This document shows positions 10,365 through 21,422 of a stretch of DNA of 56,994 bases, piece by piece. The notes beneath the pieces are model-generated. The model was not told the DNA's origin, ran no database searches, and was given only the letters and a program-made list of their open reading frames with translations. Source of the DNA: Porphyra umbilicalis (lineage: Eukaryota > Rhodophyta > Bangiophyceae > Bangiales > Bangiaceae); the NCBI GenBank assembly GCA_002049455.2, contig KV918817.1, positions 1-56,994 of the forward strand, read 5' to 3'. Every line of letters starts with the position of its first letter. Position 1 is the first letter of the stretch. Made by a program: the position numbers and the translations under genes.

Positions 10365-10689
10365 GGGGGAGTGTTGTCGGACAAGGACCCAGGAGGGGGC
10401 GCAAGTACAAGTGCGCCCCCTGGCCTGGTGTCAGCCGGCGGCATGAGCAACCGGGACCGAATTGCGAGCTGGACGGGAGAAGAGTGTGAGTGTTGACACT
10501 GTGGGGTGAGTGCACGTGGCGAAGCGAGGGGGCCTCAGGTCGCCTGCCTGCCTGGATGAGGCAGGAGGGGTTGCCTGTCGGTCGGTGCTGCGGCAGACAC
10601 CAGGATGAGGAAGAGGTGCGGGGGGGGAACGTGGGAGAGGAGTGGGTACAGGGCGCAGTGTGATGGGACGGAGAGCGGTCCGACTGAGT
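10365..10689 (+). promoter_or_regulatory. polypurine tract and candidate U3 of 3' LTR
   Basis: GGGGGAG at 10,365-10,371 directly precedes TGTTGTCGG, the usual copia arrangement of plus-strand primer and LTR start. The 318 bases that follow would be U3, which carries the promoter in LTR elements. This block has no counterpart before the 5' repeat. Confidence 0.6.
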
Positions 10690-11002
10690 GCTGCGGGCAC
10701 TGCCTTGACGAGGCTATAGCTGGCTGCCGCGGGGACTAGCCCCGGGGCAGAGGGGAAGAAGTGGGGGACCTTCTATCATCCATCTAGCCCGGGTGGAGGC
10801 GCAGCACGCGGGCGGCGTGCATGTGCGCAGACGCAACGCGCGCAGGTGGCACGCACGTGCGGAGAGATTCACAACAGGTTATGGGCCCAGGCCTACTGCG
10901 GCGCATTCCGTACGGACGGATGGAGAGCCCTTGGGTGTGGTTTGACCGGGTGCGGGGAGAGGCAGGTGACCCGGGGAGCACAGACGTGGTCGCTTACGCG
11001 AT
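10690..11002 (+). repeat. copia 3' terminal direct repeat
   Basis: Partner of 5,490-5,802, about 98% identical by eye and gap-free. After 11,002 the sequence no longer matches. No poly(A) follows. Confidence 0.85.
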
Positions 11003-11891
11003 CCACTCTGACCCCCCCGCCCTCCAGCGGCTCTGAAACAATGTCAGGCGGCCTGCCACCTGAAGATATATGTGCGTGTGTGGGACCATGCCGCCCGCGC
11101 GATCTCGTTCAACCGCCCTCTCCGTCCTCAAAGACTGAGTACCAGTGGTGAACGGCCCGCCACAACCTAATCTCCGCATGGTCGTGATGGCACCACGCGA
11201 ACCATCCATCGTTTCCACGCCAACAGGCCCTCAAGAGCCCAGAGCGTGGGTCACGAGGCAAGAGAGATCCCCACTGTACGCCTGCCTGAGCTACGTGTCC
11301 GATCCCGTCTCACGCGGCCCACAATGGCAGCCTGCATCGGAATTGGATCACGAGACGCCAACCAACTGCTCTGTCAGCCTAGCGCAATGGACGAATGCTG
11401 TTGGTCTGCTCTGGAAAGCTGAGGTTTGGCCTCATCGCCAAAGAGGTCAGGTCTGTGCCATCATCTTTCAGAACTGATCAAGATCATCCTAGCACACGCT
11501 GCGCGCTAAACCATTTTCAAATAATACACGTTTCGTTACACTCCACCAATGAGAGCACAAAACGCATTGGGGCCGACGCCGAACAGGCCCCATTTCACTT
11601 CACGAATGGGGCAAGTCCAACGCCCGCCCCACTTCTGCGCTTCGGAGTTCATTCGTACTTCCAGGACTCCATCGTGACTATTGAAGACCAGAATGGGGTC
11701 GATCACGTTGACAGAAATTCCCAGTGGCCCCATTACCTTAATAAGAAGACACGGTTCTGCTTCGTGGCGCAACGTGTAAGGAGTATGAGGTGAGGTCGAC
11801 GGTGTTGGGATTGCCCTCAGAAGGTCGATACGGTTCTCGCAGAAGAGGACGAAGACTAGCGTAGCTGAAGAGCTGCTTTTTTTCTGTTCAT
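11003..11891. other. no gene recognised; moderate-GC intergenic DNA
   Basis: Short open frames on both strands show no known domain. The base composition is clearly less GC-rich than the array that follows. It ends at a candidate inverted-repeat element. Confidence 0.45.
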
Positions 11892-12961
11892 TAGAGAGCG
11901 TCGGCAAGTCAAATGTGGGTCGGCGGCGTGGATCGAGGACACATTTCGTGCCACGTAGCAGCGGCTACCCGCATTTGGAACCCATTTGTGGCTATCTGGG
12001 TCATCCGACCCACGCCAAATACCGGTCGGTGAGGACCATGTGGCCACCCACGTGGCGCCAGTTGTGCCACCACCGCTCGTCTCAGCCCGGGCTTGGCTCC
12101 AACCACGGGCGCTTGTGTCGCCAGTTTCGGGTGTATCGAGAAGGCGCATCATCTTGCACCGTACAAGCCGCCTTTGTCAACCGGCACCATACCCCCCCGA
12201 TGCCGTCACCCCCCCCCCCCCCCACGCCCTTAACTGTCGGCGCCCCTCCATCCAAAACTCGCACTTTGCACACTGTATCCCATCTCTATCGACCGCCGCC
12301 CTGTCATATGGTCGGCCGGGGCGTTTCCCCAAGGGGGAAGGGGTGATGGTGCTGGGGGTGGAGGTCAATTGGAAGGTGCTGCTCGCACAGAGGTCGCTGC
12401 TGTGCGGTTGCGGTGGATGTGGAGAGCTCAAATCGTGTCGACCGTTATTTGGCCACTTGCCGACGCTAAATGTGGGTAAGATGTTGGTCTGTCCGACGTG
12501 GGTCGGCGACCCACATTCTACCCACTTTTGATATTGCTGATCCCCGAATTTTGTCCTGGTGGACAGAGACTGACTTGCAGACCGACTCTCTCCACCAATC
12601 AGATACGCCCCTGGGACTGACTTGGTGCGCCTGATTGCTTACATGTGCCCACTCAGCCTGGAAATCGACATCAGCTCCTCATTTTTTCTGCACTTCTGGC
12701 AAGGAGACAGTAGAAAATCTCCAGATCTCGCATGGGCAGCTTGCTCCGTGCCAAGAAAATCGGATCAAGGGGCAACCACAGTGAGTTCTGCTGGATGCAA
12801 GGTCCTGGCATCGAATGCGTGCTTTCTATTGGCTTCGGTGCCTTCTTACTGTCGTTTTGGACCAATAGAATGCTGTTATTCATAGTCAGTCTCTGTCTCT
12901 GTCGCCCAGGACAAATGTCGGGGATCAGCAATACCCACGCCCGACTTGCCGACGCTCTCTA
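11892..12961. mobile_element. candidate TA-flanked inverted-repeat (MITE-like) element
   Basis: A 19-bp perfect inverted repeat joins 11,892-11,910 (TAGAGAGCGTCGGCAAGTC) to 12,943-12,961. Similarity continues inward (GTGGGT at the same distance in both arms). If the outer TA is the target duplication, the layout fits a non-autonomous Tc1/mariner-like or other DNA transposon of about 1.07 kb. No transposase is visible inside. A further copy of the arm core (ACTTGCCGACGCT) lies at 12,456-12,468, and a 17-bp palindrome (GTGGGTCG-G-CGACCCAC) near 12,500, so the inside may hold a nested or rearranged copy. Confidence 0.45.
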
Positions 12962-14423
12962 TTGTTTGATGCCGCTGTTGGCAAACACCGTCCCTGTCGG
13001 CCTTTGGACCTCTTGCTTGCAGCGCGTCGGCCTTTAGTCCGTGCAAGCAGCGAGATCACAACCGGGTGCAAGTACGGTGGTAATACGCCCAATCTTGCAG
13101 TGACACCCCCCAAATGATGATCTAAATGTGAATTTGAAGCAGGCTACTTTAATGTGGCCCCGCGTCTCATAGTCAAATGCACACTGTAGCGGCCGGATGG
13201 CTCATTTGTCTGGTGTCCGCGAAAAGGTGGCCGGCCTCCAAAATCCATCGTCTGGAATGTGTACCACCCTACTTGGGGGGTACAAGGGCGTACTGGGGCC
13301 CGATTTCCGACCTGTTGGGCCGAAACGGAGGCCCGGAGCCCAAAATGGAGCCCGGCCGCAGCCTGGCCTGTCACAAAGCGGCTGAAACGTGGGCTACCAG
13401 TCTGCATGTCACGTACTCGAGACGGCTCGAGACGGCTCGACGAGGCGACTGAATTCCGCGTCTTGTAGCCCATTTCTGAAGCAGGCTACAATTCGATCAG
13501 AACCCAGGAAAATCGAGGCCTCGGGGGCCATTTCATCGGCACTCTGCACACCCTGGCCATTCTCAGACGGCTCCCCAGTTCTACGACTTGTGGCCCGCCT
13601 GAAAGAATACAAGTGGATCGATTCGGCCACTTTCAGCAACCGCGGGGCAGCTTCGTCGGCAGCCGCGCCCACCGCATCTCAGCCGCATCTCACTCCACTT
13701 CGGCTGCATTTCGCAGACCATCGCAATTTCGAAAGCTTCGCACGACAGGCCTGAAGATGTCGTCATATGTGAGTCCGGATGCATGGATTCTTTGCAAAGC
13801 AGTGTCATCCGTTTAACCGGCTGTGGCGGGGGGATGTATTATTTGGTTCATTTATTTCCTACTTCAATCAAGCCTTAACGGCTCGCTAATTCTTGTTCAG
13901 GCATCCGCTGGTTATCCCGTCACGAATGGAGCTTGCCGCCACTTGCCGTCACTTGCATGAAGTTGTCGCCACTTGACTTGAGCTGCCTTCCAGGCAGGCC
14001 ACTTGACAGCCTGACATCAGAGGCCTGCTGTGTCTGGCACCCGTGTCGGGTGGTCAGACACACTGTCGCAGACACCGGGCACACCGCCCTGACACTGTCG
14101 TGTCCGGAAGCACAGCCGTGTCTGCTTCTGAACTGCGGTGCCGGGGCCCCGGGCTAGTCGCGGCTGTGCAACGGGCCAAGTTGAATTGATCAGGTTGCAT
14201 TGATAGTGCCCCTGCACTGCATCTCAGTTCATGTCAACCTCAGCACAGGTGCGTGCCTTCCTCGTATCTTCTGGCCAACTCACCCGCCACAGGCGCGGGC
14301 ATCATGTGCCCAGCGCGTGAACGAAACAAATGGGCCCATCACAAACAACCAGAGTAGCACAGGACGAGAAAAGGGCGCAGGGAAGGCGTCAGTTCGTGCG
14401 TCCATGAAAAACACCACGTGGCG
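12962..14423. other. no gene recognised; moderate-GC intergenic DNA
   Basis: No convincing coding sequence. Small repeats are visible: TGAAGCAGGCTAC near 13,130 and again near 13,480, a doubled GAGACGGCTC at about 13,420-13,441, and several GCCACTTG units at 13,930-14,010. None amounts to a known element. Confidence 0.45.
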
Positions 14424-14470
14424 CCCCCCCCACACACACACCCCCACCCCCCCCCCCACCCCCACCCCAA
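14424..14470. repeat. CA/C-rich microsatellite
   Basis: A C-run, then (CA)n, then C5-A and C11-A units form a simple-sequence tract. It marks the change from moderate GC to the very GC-rich part of the window. Confidence 0.85.
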
Positions 14471-14744
14471 CTAACGCCCACACCCGTGCCGCTGCAGCCA
14501 CCGCCGTGGCAACTCATCACAGGTGAGCGGCGGCGCCGAGGGCGGCCTCCTCCTGCCTTCCCTCCCCACCTACGCCCAAGCCCGCGGCAGGCCGTGGCCT
14601 AACGCCCCCAACCCCCACCTTCCCAAACGCACACATTCACCTGCCGGCGGACTCTTTCCGCCCTCCCCCCCATCCACACCCAAACCCGCGGGCTGCGCTG
14701 CCACCTCAGAAGTCTTACACCCCCCCCCCCACCCCCCCCTTGAA
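14471..14744. other. transition into GC-rich DNA, no gene seen
   Basis: C-rich sequence with short poly-C runs. It is open in a plus-strand frame from 14,523 but has low-complexity content and no domain. Confidence 0.4.
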
Positions 14745-15600
14745 ACCGGGGTCGCCGTCGCCGCCGCCACCGCCGCTGCCGCCGCCGTCGGGGGCATCGC
14801 CTTCGCCGCCGCGACCACTCTTGCCGCCGATATCGGCGCCGTCGGCGCCGTCGCTGCCGCCACCGCCGTTGCCACCTCCTTAGGGGGCGTTGCCGTTGCC
14901 GCCACAACTGCCATTGCCGCCACCGTTGGGGGCGTCGCCGTTGCCGCCGCCACTGCTGTTACCGCCACTGCCGGTGCCGCCGCCGTCGGGGGCGTCGCCG
15001 TCGCCGCCGCGACCACCCTTGCCGCCGACATCGGCGCCTTCGGCGCCGTCGCTACCCCCAGCGCCGTTGCCGCCTCCTTTGCGGGCGTTACCGTTGCCGC
15101 CGCAACTGCCATTGCCGCCGCCGTTGGGAGCGTCGCCGTTGCCGCCGCCACCGCTTTTACCACCGCCGTCGGGGGCGTCGCCGTTGCCGCCGCGACCGCC
15201 CTTGTCGCCGCCATCGGCGCCGTCGGCGCCGTCACTGCCGCCGAAGGCGTTGCCGCCGCCGTTGGGGGCGTTGCTGTTGCCGCCGCCACTGCCATTGCCG
15301 CCGCCTTTGGGGATGTCGCCGTTGCCGCCGCCACTGCCATTGCCGCCGCCGTCGGCGGCGTCGGCGCCATCGCTGCCGCCTCCGTTGCGGCCATTGCCGC
15401 GGCCGCTGCCGCCGCCGCCGTCGTCTTTGCCGCCGTCGGCGCCTTTGCCGCCATTGCCGCCGTCACCGCCGTCGCCGCCGCCCCTGCCGCCGCCGGCGCC
15501 GCCGCCGTCGCCGCCGGCGCCGCCGCCGTCGCCATTCTGGCCGCCGCCGTCGCCGCCGTCGCCGCCGCCGTCACCGCCGTTGCGCCGCCGCCCTGCGGCG
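14745..15600 (+). repeat. GCC-rich minisatellite
   Basis: Imperfect repeats built on GTCGGGGGCGTCGCCGTTGCC occur about every 42-46 bp (also at double spacing), ending in a nearly pure GCC/GTC tract at 15,380-15,600. The plus-strand frame reads as Val/Gly/Ala repeats, but frames in all phases stay open in such DNA, so coding is not implied. Confidence 0.8.
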
Positions 15601-16189
15601 GCTCAACAAATACCGCGTGCCCGAAGCCGGGCGGCGAGGGCAGGCGTCGGGTGGCGGCGGCGGCGGACGCGGCGGTGGCGGCGGCGGCGGCGGCAGTGGC
15701 GGCGGTCGCGACAGGCGCGCCGACGACCCCGCCGCCGACGGCGGCGGAAACGTCCGCCACGCTGACGGCGGCCGTGACGGCGGCGGCGAGGAGGGCGGTG
15801 ACGGGGAGGCGGCGGCACAAGGCCAGGGCCGTCCACGTGTGGTGGAGGGGCCGCGCTGGAACGCCGGCACCGCCGCCGTCGCCGCCGCCGCTGCCTTTGT
15901 GGCAAAGGGCGGGTGGGTGGCACGGAGGAGGGAGAGGGCGGTGCCGGTGCCGGTGGTGGCCGCCGCGGCAAAGGCAGCCGTTCTCCGCCGTCGCGTCACA
16001 GACGGCGTGCCCCGCGCGTGGCCGCCCCGCCGCCGCCGCCGCCGCTGCCGGCCGCCCCGGCGCGCGGGGCGTCACGGCGAGCCGCGTGCGCGGCGGCGGG
16101 GCGGGGCGGTGCGCGGCGGCGGCGGCGGTGGCAGCGGCGGCGGCCGCCACCGCCCATTTCCTCGCCGTGATCGAGGGGGAGATCCCGCG
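15601..16189. other. GC-rich spacer before array copy 0
   Basis: GGC/GCC-rich sequence with no recognisable domain and no match to the retrotransposon units. It abuts copy 0, whose similarity to copy 1 starts at about 16,190. Confidence 0.45.
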
Positions 16190-16868
16190 AGCCACGGCGG
16201 CTGCCGCCCCCGGCGTCTCGGCGCCGGCCCCACCCCCGGCGGGGGTTGTACCCCCCCCCCCACCCTGCACGTGTCCACCCCGTGGCCCACCGCCGGGGTG
16301 GCGCTGTCGGAGGCGGGGGCTGCCACGCCTGCTGCCGCGGCGGCCGTGCCTCTCCCCTCTGCGCGGTGCTCCGCGGCGGGTGGGGGGCCTGCCGCCGCCA
16401 CGCGCTCGCGCCGTGGTGCGTCGGCGGGGGGGGCCCGGGGGTGGCCAAGCGCCGCGCCCGCACCACCCCGGCTGGGCTGGCGCGGGCACTCGTCGCGGCC
16501 GGCCGCGGCCTACTGCCTGCCGGCCCCTCGGTGTCCCCGTCGGTGGGGGAGGTGGCCGCCACCGGCGCGGTGGCCCCCGCTGCCCCCCTCCTCTCTGTGC
16601 CCACAGCTGTGGGTGGGGGGGCTGCCCCCCCACCCTCCCCCCACTCTGTGGCTGGTGGCCAACCCCCTTCATCTACTGGGGGTTGGCCGCCAACCCGTCC
16701 ACGGGGGTGGCCGCGGCCGCGGACCGCCCCGCGTCTGCCCCCCCGTCGTCGCCGCCACCCGCTGCCGCCGCCACGGCGGCCCCGGGCGCCACGCCGGCCG
16801 CCCCGCCGCCCTCACCCACCACACCTGGGGGGGACCCGGCTGTTGCCGCCGCGCGTCGCCATGAGTGA
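16190..16868 (+). pseudogene. ORF1 3' part, copy 0
   Basis: This is the C-terminal tail of ORF1: Ala/Pro-rich, ending ARRHE then TGA at 16,866-16,868. The N-terminal two thirds are absent, and the frame runs open into the unrelated GCC-rich DNA upstream, which is not evidence of a fusion because such DNA rarely has stops. The stop overlaps the ORF2 start codon in ATGAGTGA (16,861-16,868). Confidence 0.6.
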
Positions 16869-19800
16869 CGACGCGCGGGGCGGCGGCGCCGATGAAGCCG
16901 CGGGTGGCTCTTCCCCCGCGGTGGCGTCGGCGGCCGCGTCGCCCCCCACTCGTCCCGCTGTACGCGCGGGGGTGTCGGGGGGGGCTGGGGCGACGCCGGC
17001 TGCTGCACAGCCGGCCGTCGCCGAGGGGGGGGACGCTGGCGCCGCGGGTGGGGTGCTCGGGGCGGCTGGTGCGCGGGTTGTCTGCCCCGTGCCGGGGTGT
17101 GGGGCTGTTTTGGCGGGGGGGGTCGCATGCCCGGGTGGGCTTACGCACCTGCACCGCCACCACCTCTTGCGGGAGATTCCCACAGAGGTGGTGGCTGCGC
17201 TCCACCTGGAGGGGTGTCGGTGGTGTTCCCGCCCGTTTGGTGCGGCGGCGGGGAAGCGCGGGCGCTCGGCTCTCTCGTATCACGAGCCGCAGTGCCCGCT
17301 GAACCCCCGCCGCCGGGGGGGGCGGACGACCGCTGAGCCGGCGCCGCAGGGGGAGGGGGGGGGGGGTGCGCTTTCTGCTGGTGGCGCTTTGGCGCCGCGT
17401 GCGGCGGGGGGGCGGCGTCTTTTCGACACCGACCCCCCCGCGTGGGAGGCGGCGCGGGCAGAGTTTCTGCTCCGCGTCGCCCCCCCCGACGCCGACTGGG
17501 CGCCGCTGGTGGCGTCGGGTGCCCGCACTGCGGCCCACGTCCCGGCGGCGCTGGAAGGCGCATGGCGCGCCCTGTACGGCGACGCCCTGGACTGGGCGCG
17601 CCGGGTGCCGGAGCAGCGGCTAGCCTGGCTATGGCTGCTGCTGCTCCCCACCCTCGCCCTCCACGTGCCGGGACGGTCGGCGGCGGACGGCGGACCGCCG
17701 CCGCTGGCGCACGCCGCCCGCACGGCGGCGCTTCTGGACGGCGACTTTGTCGCCGTCGTAGCGGACCGCAACGCGGGGGTGTGGCGGCCGCTTCGGGGGG
17801 GCGCGGCTGCGCGGCGGGGGGGGGGGGGTCCGCTGCTGCGGGGGGTGTGGCGGGGCGCTCCGCCCCCCCCGGCCGCCCGTCAGCGGCGCAGCGCCGCGCG
17901 CTGCGGCAGGCCGTCGTGGGGCAGCTGGGTGCCGCCGCGCGCTCGCTCGTTGCCGACGCGCCGGCGCCGCAGACGGGGGCGGTCTGGGAGAAGGCCCGCC
18001 GCCTTTTCCCACCGGCCACCCCCCATCTCGCGACGCCGGGGCAGGTCGAGGAGGCTTTCGCCCCCGACCTGCGCGCCGCGGCGGCCTTCGGCGCCCGCCC
18101 AATGGCGGCGCGGGTGGCCACCCGCGAGGGGGTGGTGGCCGCCATCCGGGCGGCGCCACGGGGGAAGGCGCCGGGCCCGTCTGGCCTCCGCGTGGAGCAC
18201 CTTTGGGCGCTCCAGGCGGGGGGGCGCGATGCTTTGGTGGGTGTTGTTTTGTTTTTGTCGGGGGCAGGCGCGGCTGAGCGCCTGCCCCCCGTCGCCGCAC
18301 GCGCCCTGGCTGGCACAAACCTGCTCTTGCTGAGCAAGCCAGGGGGCGTGGGGGCGGACGGGCTGCCTGGGCTCCGCCCCATAGGCATGCCCTAGGTTTT
18401 GAGAAAGCTGGCCGCCACCGCACTCGCTCACGCGGTGCGGTCGGCGGCGGCGGCGCTTTTTGCGCCGCTCCAGCTGGGGGTGGGCGTGTCTAGCCCGTGC
18501 GAGCGCATCCTCCACGAGGTGCGCGCGCACGTGGCCGCCTACCCCACGCATGCGGTAGTCCAACTGGACTACCGCAATGCGTTTAACCTCGTCTCGCGCA
18601 CCGCCGCCGCCGCCGTGCTTGGCGCGGCCCTCCCCGCGTTGACCCCCTACCTGTGTTGGGTGTACGGGGGGACACGGGGGGGGCCACGCCCAGCGTCTAC
18701 GGCTGGGCGGCGGCGGGGGACGAGGGGGGGGGGTGTGTACGCTGGATGGGGCGTGTGTGCGGGGGTCTGTGTCCCGCGTGGGGGGGGGGGGAGTGCGGCG
18801 ACGGCGGGTGGCGCGCTGCCTGCGCCGCCGCCCCGCCGCCACGTGCTGCGGGCCGAGCGGGGCGCCCATCAAGGGGACCCCCTCGGCCCGCTTTTGCACG
18901 CCGCCGCGCTGTGGTTGGTGCTCCGGCGGCTATCGGCGGCGCACCCCATGCTGCTTGTCCGCGCCTACCACGACGATGTCGTCGTGGTGGGCGCGGTTCC
19001 GGCGCTGCGCACGCTCTTGGCGGACGCCGGCCGGCTCGGCGTCGCGATTGACGCCGAGCTGGCGCCCGCCAAGTGCGTCGCGTGGTCGCCGTCGGGGGGG
19101 TCGGCGCCGCCCGGGTGGGCGGCGCCTTGGGTGACCGAGGGGGTGCAGCAATTTTCTGTTCCCCTCGGCACCCCCGACTTTGTGTCGGCCGCCGTGCGCG
19201 CGCTGGTGGGGGAGCAGCGGCGGCTCACAGAGGCCATCGCCGCTCTCCCCCCCTCTGCGCTCCAGACGCAGCTGTTGCTGCTGCGTCTGTGTGCGGGCCC
19301 GCGCGCCAATTACTGGCTGCGGGCCCTGCCGCTCGAGGCGGGCGCTGCGCTCGCCTCGGCGGTGGACCTCGCCGCGGGGCACGTGCTCGCGCGTCTGCTC
19401 TGCGACGCGCGGGACCCCACGTCGGTGCGGTCCGCCCTGCTCGCGCGCGCGGCGCTCCCCCCCGCAATGGGGGGGCTGGGCATCGGCGGGCGGACGCGAG
19501 TGGCGGCGCCTGCCGCCCTCGCGTCCTGGACCGACGCGCTGCGCGCGGGGGTGTCGTACTTCCCCGCGTTGCGCGACCTCGGCGCGTGGCTGCGCGCAAG
19601 CTCTGCCGCGTCCGCCGGCTGGGTGGCGGACGTGCCCCCGTCGGCCTCCCCCCCCTTTTCGCCGGCCCCGGCGGGGGGGGCTGCCGCAGCCCGCCCGCCC
19701 GACCCCACTGGCGCCTGCCGTCGCGTGCCTCGCGGGGGCGGACCGGGGGGGGGGCGCGCTTCCACCCCCGCACTGGGGGTGGCCCCCAACCCCCGCGGCC

Positions 19801-21367
19801 GCCGCCGGCCGAGCATGGGCTCGTCCGCCGCGGCGACCGGGTGTGCCGGTTTGGCGGCGGCGGGGTTCTCGTTTGCGGCGGGGCGCCACTTCTTGGGCGC
19901 CCCACTCCCTACCACGGCCACCCCCATCAGCACCTTGGCCTCTGGGGGTTCCGCGGCCGCGGCTCCGCTGCCGGCCGCGCGCGGCGCCTCCCCCCCGCCG
20001 CCAAGTGTGCCCCGTGTGCCGGGGGCGCCACGCGCGCGCCCCCCCGTGGTGTGGCTGGGGCACGACGACGTGCCCGTCGTGCCCCCGCCCCCACCGGCGT
20101 CCCCCCCGTCGCCCGCGCACCCCCCCCCCCCCCCCCCCCCCCCCCACCCCCGCCGTGCGTGCGTGCCGACCGCCGAGGAGGTTGCCCTGCGGGGCGACCT
20201 CCTCACGCTGCGCGACGCGGTGGCGTCCCTTTTTGTCGTCCCCCGTACGGGGACGCTGTGGGCGCCGCCGCCGCGCCCCCCCCGCCCGCCTGGCCCCCCT
20301 GTCGGCCTGCCCGGCGGCCGGCCGGACCCGCTGGCCAGCGGGCCGGCCGCCCCCCCCCCCCCCCACCCTGCGGCGCCGCGGCGACCCCCACTCGCCCGGC
20401 CACCGACCTACGCTGCCCGGCGTCGCACGTGCCTCCCACATGGGAGGCACTACTGGGGGAGGAGGCGGGGGGGTTGAGGTCCCAGCGGGACCTCTCCCTC
20501 CCCGTGCACGCCGCGGCCCGCGCGCGCCTTTTCGAGGGGCTGTCCCCCGAGGCGCGCGTGCGGCTCGCGGCGTGCCACGGCCACGGCGCGGCCGCGTGGC
20601 TGTCGGCTTTGCCGACCCCGGGGGTGGCTGGGACGGCCATCCACGGGGCGGCCATGCGCACCGCGGTGCGCATGTGGCTGGGGGCGCCGCCGCGCTCGGC
20701 ACCGCCGCCGGCGTGGTGCAGCTGCCGGGCGGCGGTGACGCCCGACGGGTGCCACTTTCTGGGCACCTGTGCGGTGCAGCGCGGCCGCCGCCAGCGGCTA
20801 CACAACCACCTTGTGCACCTGCTGGCGGCGGCCCTGCGGCGAACGGGGGCGTGGGGGGACGTGGTGGTGGAGCGGGGCTTGGACGGGGCGCGCGCGCGGC
20901 TGCGGCCGGACCTGCGTGCCACCCGCCTGACCCTGGGGGTGCGCACGTGGGGCGACGTGTCGGTGACGTGGCCGTCCACCGACACGTTCGCGCGGCGGGT
21001 GGAGCGCGAGCCCCTGCGCGCGGTCCTGGCGGAGCTGCGGGAACGGGAAAAGGTACGCAAGTACGCTTCCTCCCTTCCCGCGGCTCCCCGACCGGATGCG
21101 TTCACCCCCCTGGTTTGGGAGGTGTTTGGGCGGATGGGGCCCCTAACTGCCACGTGGCTGAGGGAGGCTTTGGGGACGCCCGGCGGATCTTTGATCCGCC
21201 GGTCGTTCCTGACAGCTGCGTCGGTCGCCCTGTGGCGATCGAACGCCCGGGCTGTCGACGAGGGTTACACGAGTTGTTTTGGGACGGGTGACCCGCCGGG
21301 TGGTTCGGCGGAGGGGCGTTCGCGCCCTGGGGTGAATTCGGTGAATTCGGTGAGTATCTCCGACTGA
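16861..21367 (+). pseudogene. ORF2, copy 0: zinc-finger/RT/restriction-like endonuclease
   Basis: Start ATG at 16,861. A CCHH finger (Cys75, Cys80, His96, His100) and a CCHC finger (Cys119, Cys122, His141, Cys145) lie at the N-terminus, as in R2/NeSL-type proteins that bind target DNA. RT blocks follow: APGPSGLRVEHLW, PGLRPIGMP, QLDYRNAFNLVSR, GAHQGDPLGPLLHAAAL, YHDD at 18,966-18,977 and GGLGIGG. A Pro-rich linker leads to a CCHC knuckle (20,717-20,772) and a PD...D...K endonuclease (Pro-Asp at 20,906-20,911, Asp at 20,954, Lys near 21,050), which would nick target DNA to prime reverse transcription. Breaks are a frame change near 17,830-17,880, a TAG at 18,393-18,395 (GAG in copies 1-3) and C/G-run shifts. 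Confidence 0.88.
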
Positions 21368-21397
21368 GGGGGTGAGATCCCCACGGATTTCGGTCAC

Positions 21398-21412
21398 GGG
21401 AGTTGACCTCCC
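21398..21412 (+). promoter_or_regulatory. 3' UTR hairpin, copy 0
   Basis: GGGAG, loop TTGAC, CTCCC. It lies between the ORF2 stop and the tRNA-like unit in every copy (copy 1 has lost one C of the 3' arm). Subfamily B has GAGAG...CTCTC at the same place (54,191-54,206), so pairing is kept while bases change. It may be the 3' structure the element's RT recognises. Confidence 0.5.
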
Positions 21413-21422
21413 ATAGCATAAA

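Larger units (their letters stand above)
5490..11002 (+). mobile_element. Ty1/copia retrotransposon, decayed
   Basis: Order is gag, protease, integrase, reverse transcriptase, RNase H, as in Ty1/copia. All coding domains from 6,035 to 10,354 lie in a single reading frame interrupted by about ten stop codons and no frameshift. Direct repeats of 313 bp (5,490-5,802 and 10,690-11,002, exactly 5,200 bp apart, about six mismatches by eye) bound it. A polypurine tract GGGGGAG at 10,365-10,371 is followed by TGTTG, the usual start of a copia LTR. Confidence 0.9.

Noticed and set aside
14523..16868. 781-codon plus-strand frame as a novel Ala/Val-rich gene fused to ORF1
   Set aside because: The first part is a GCC minisatellite and other low-complexity DNA where stops are rare; only the last part matches ORF1. 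No start context or domain supports a gene.
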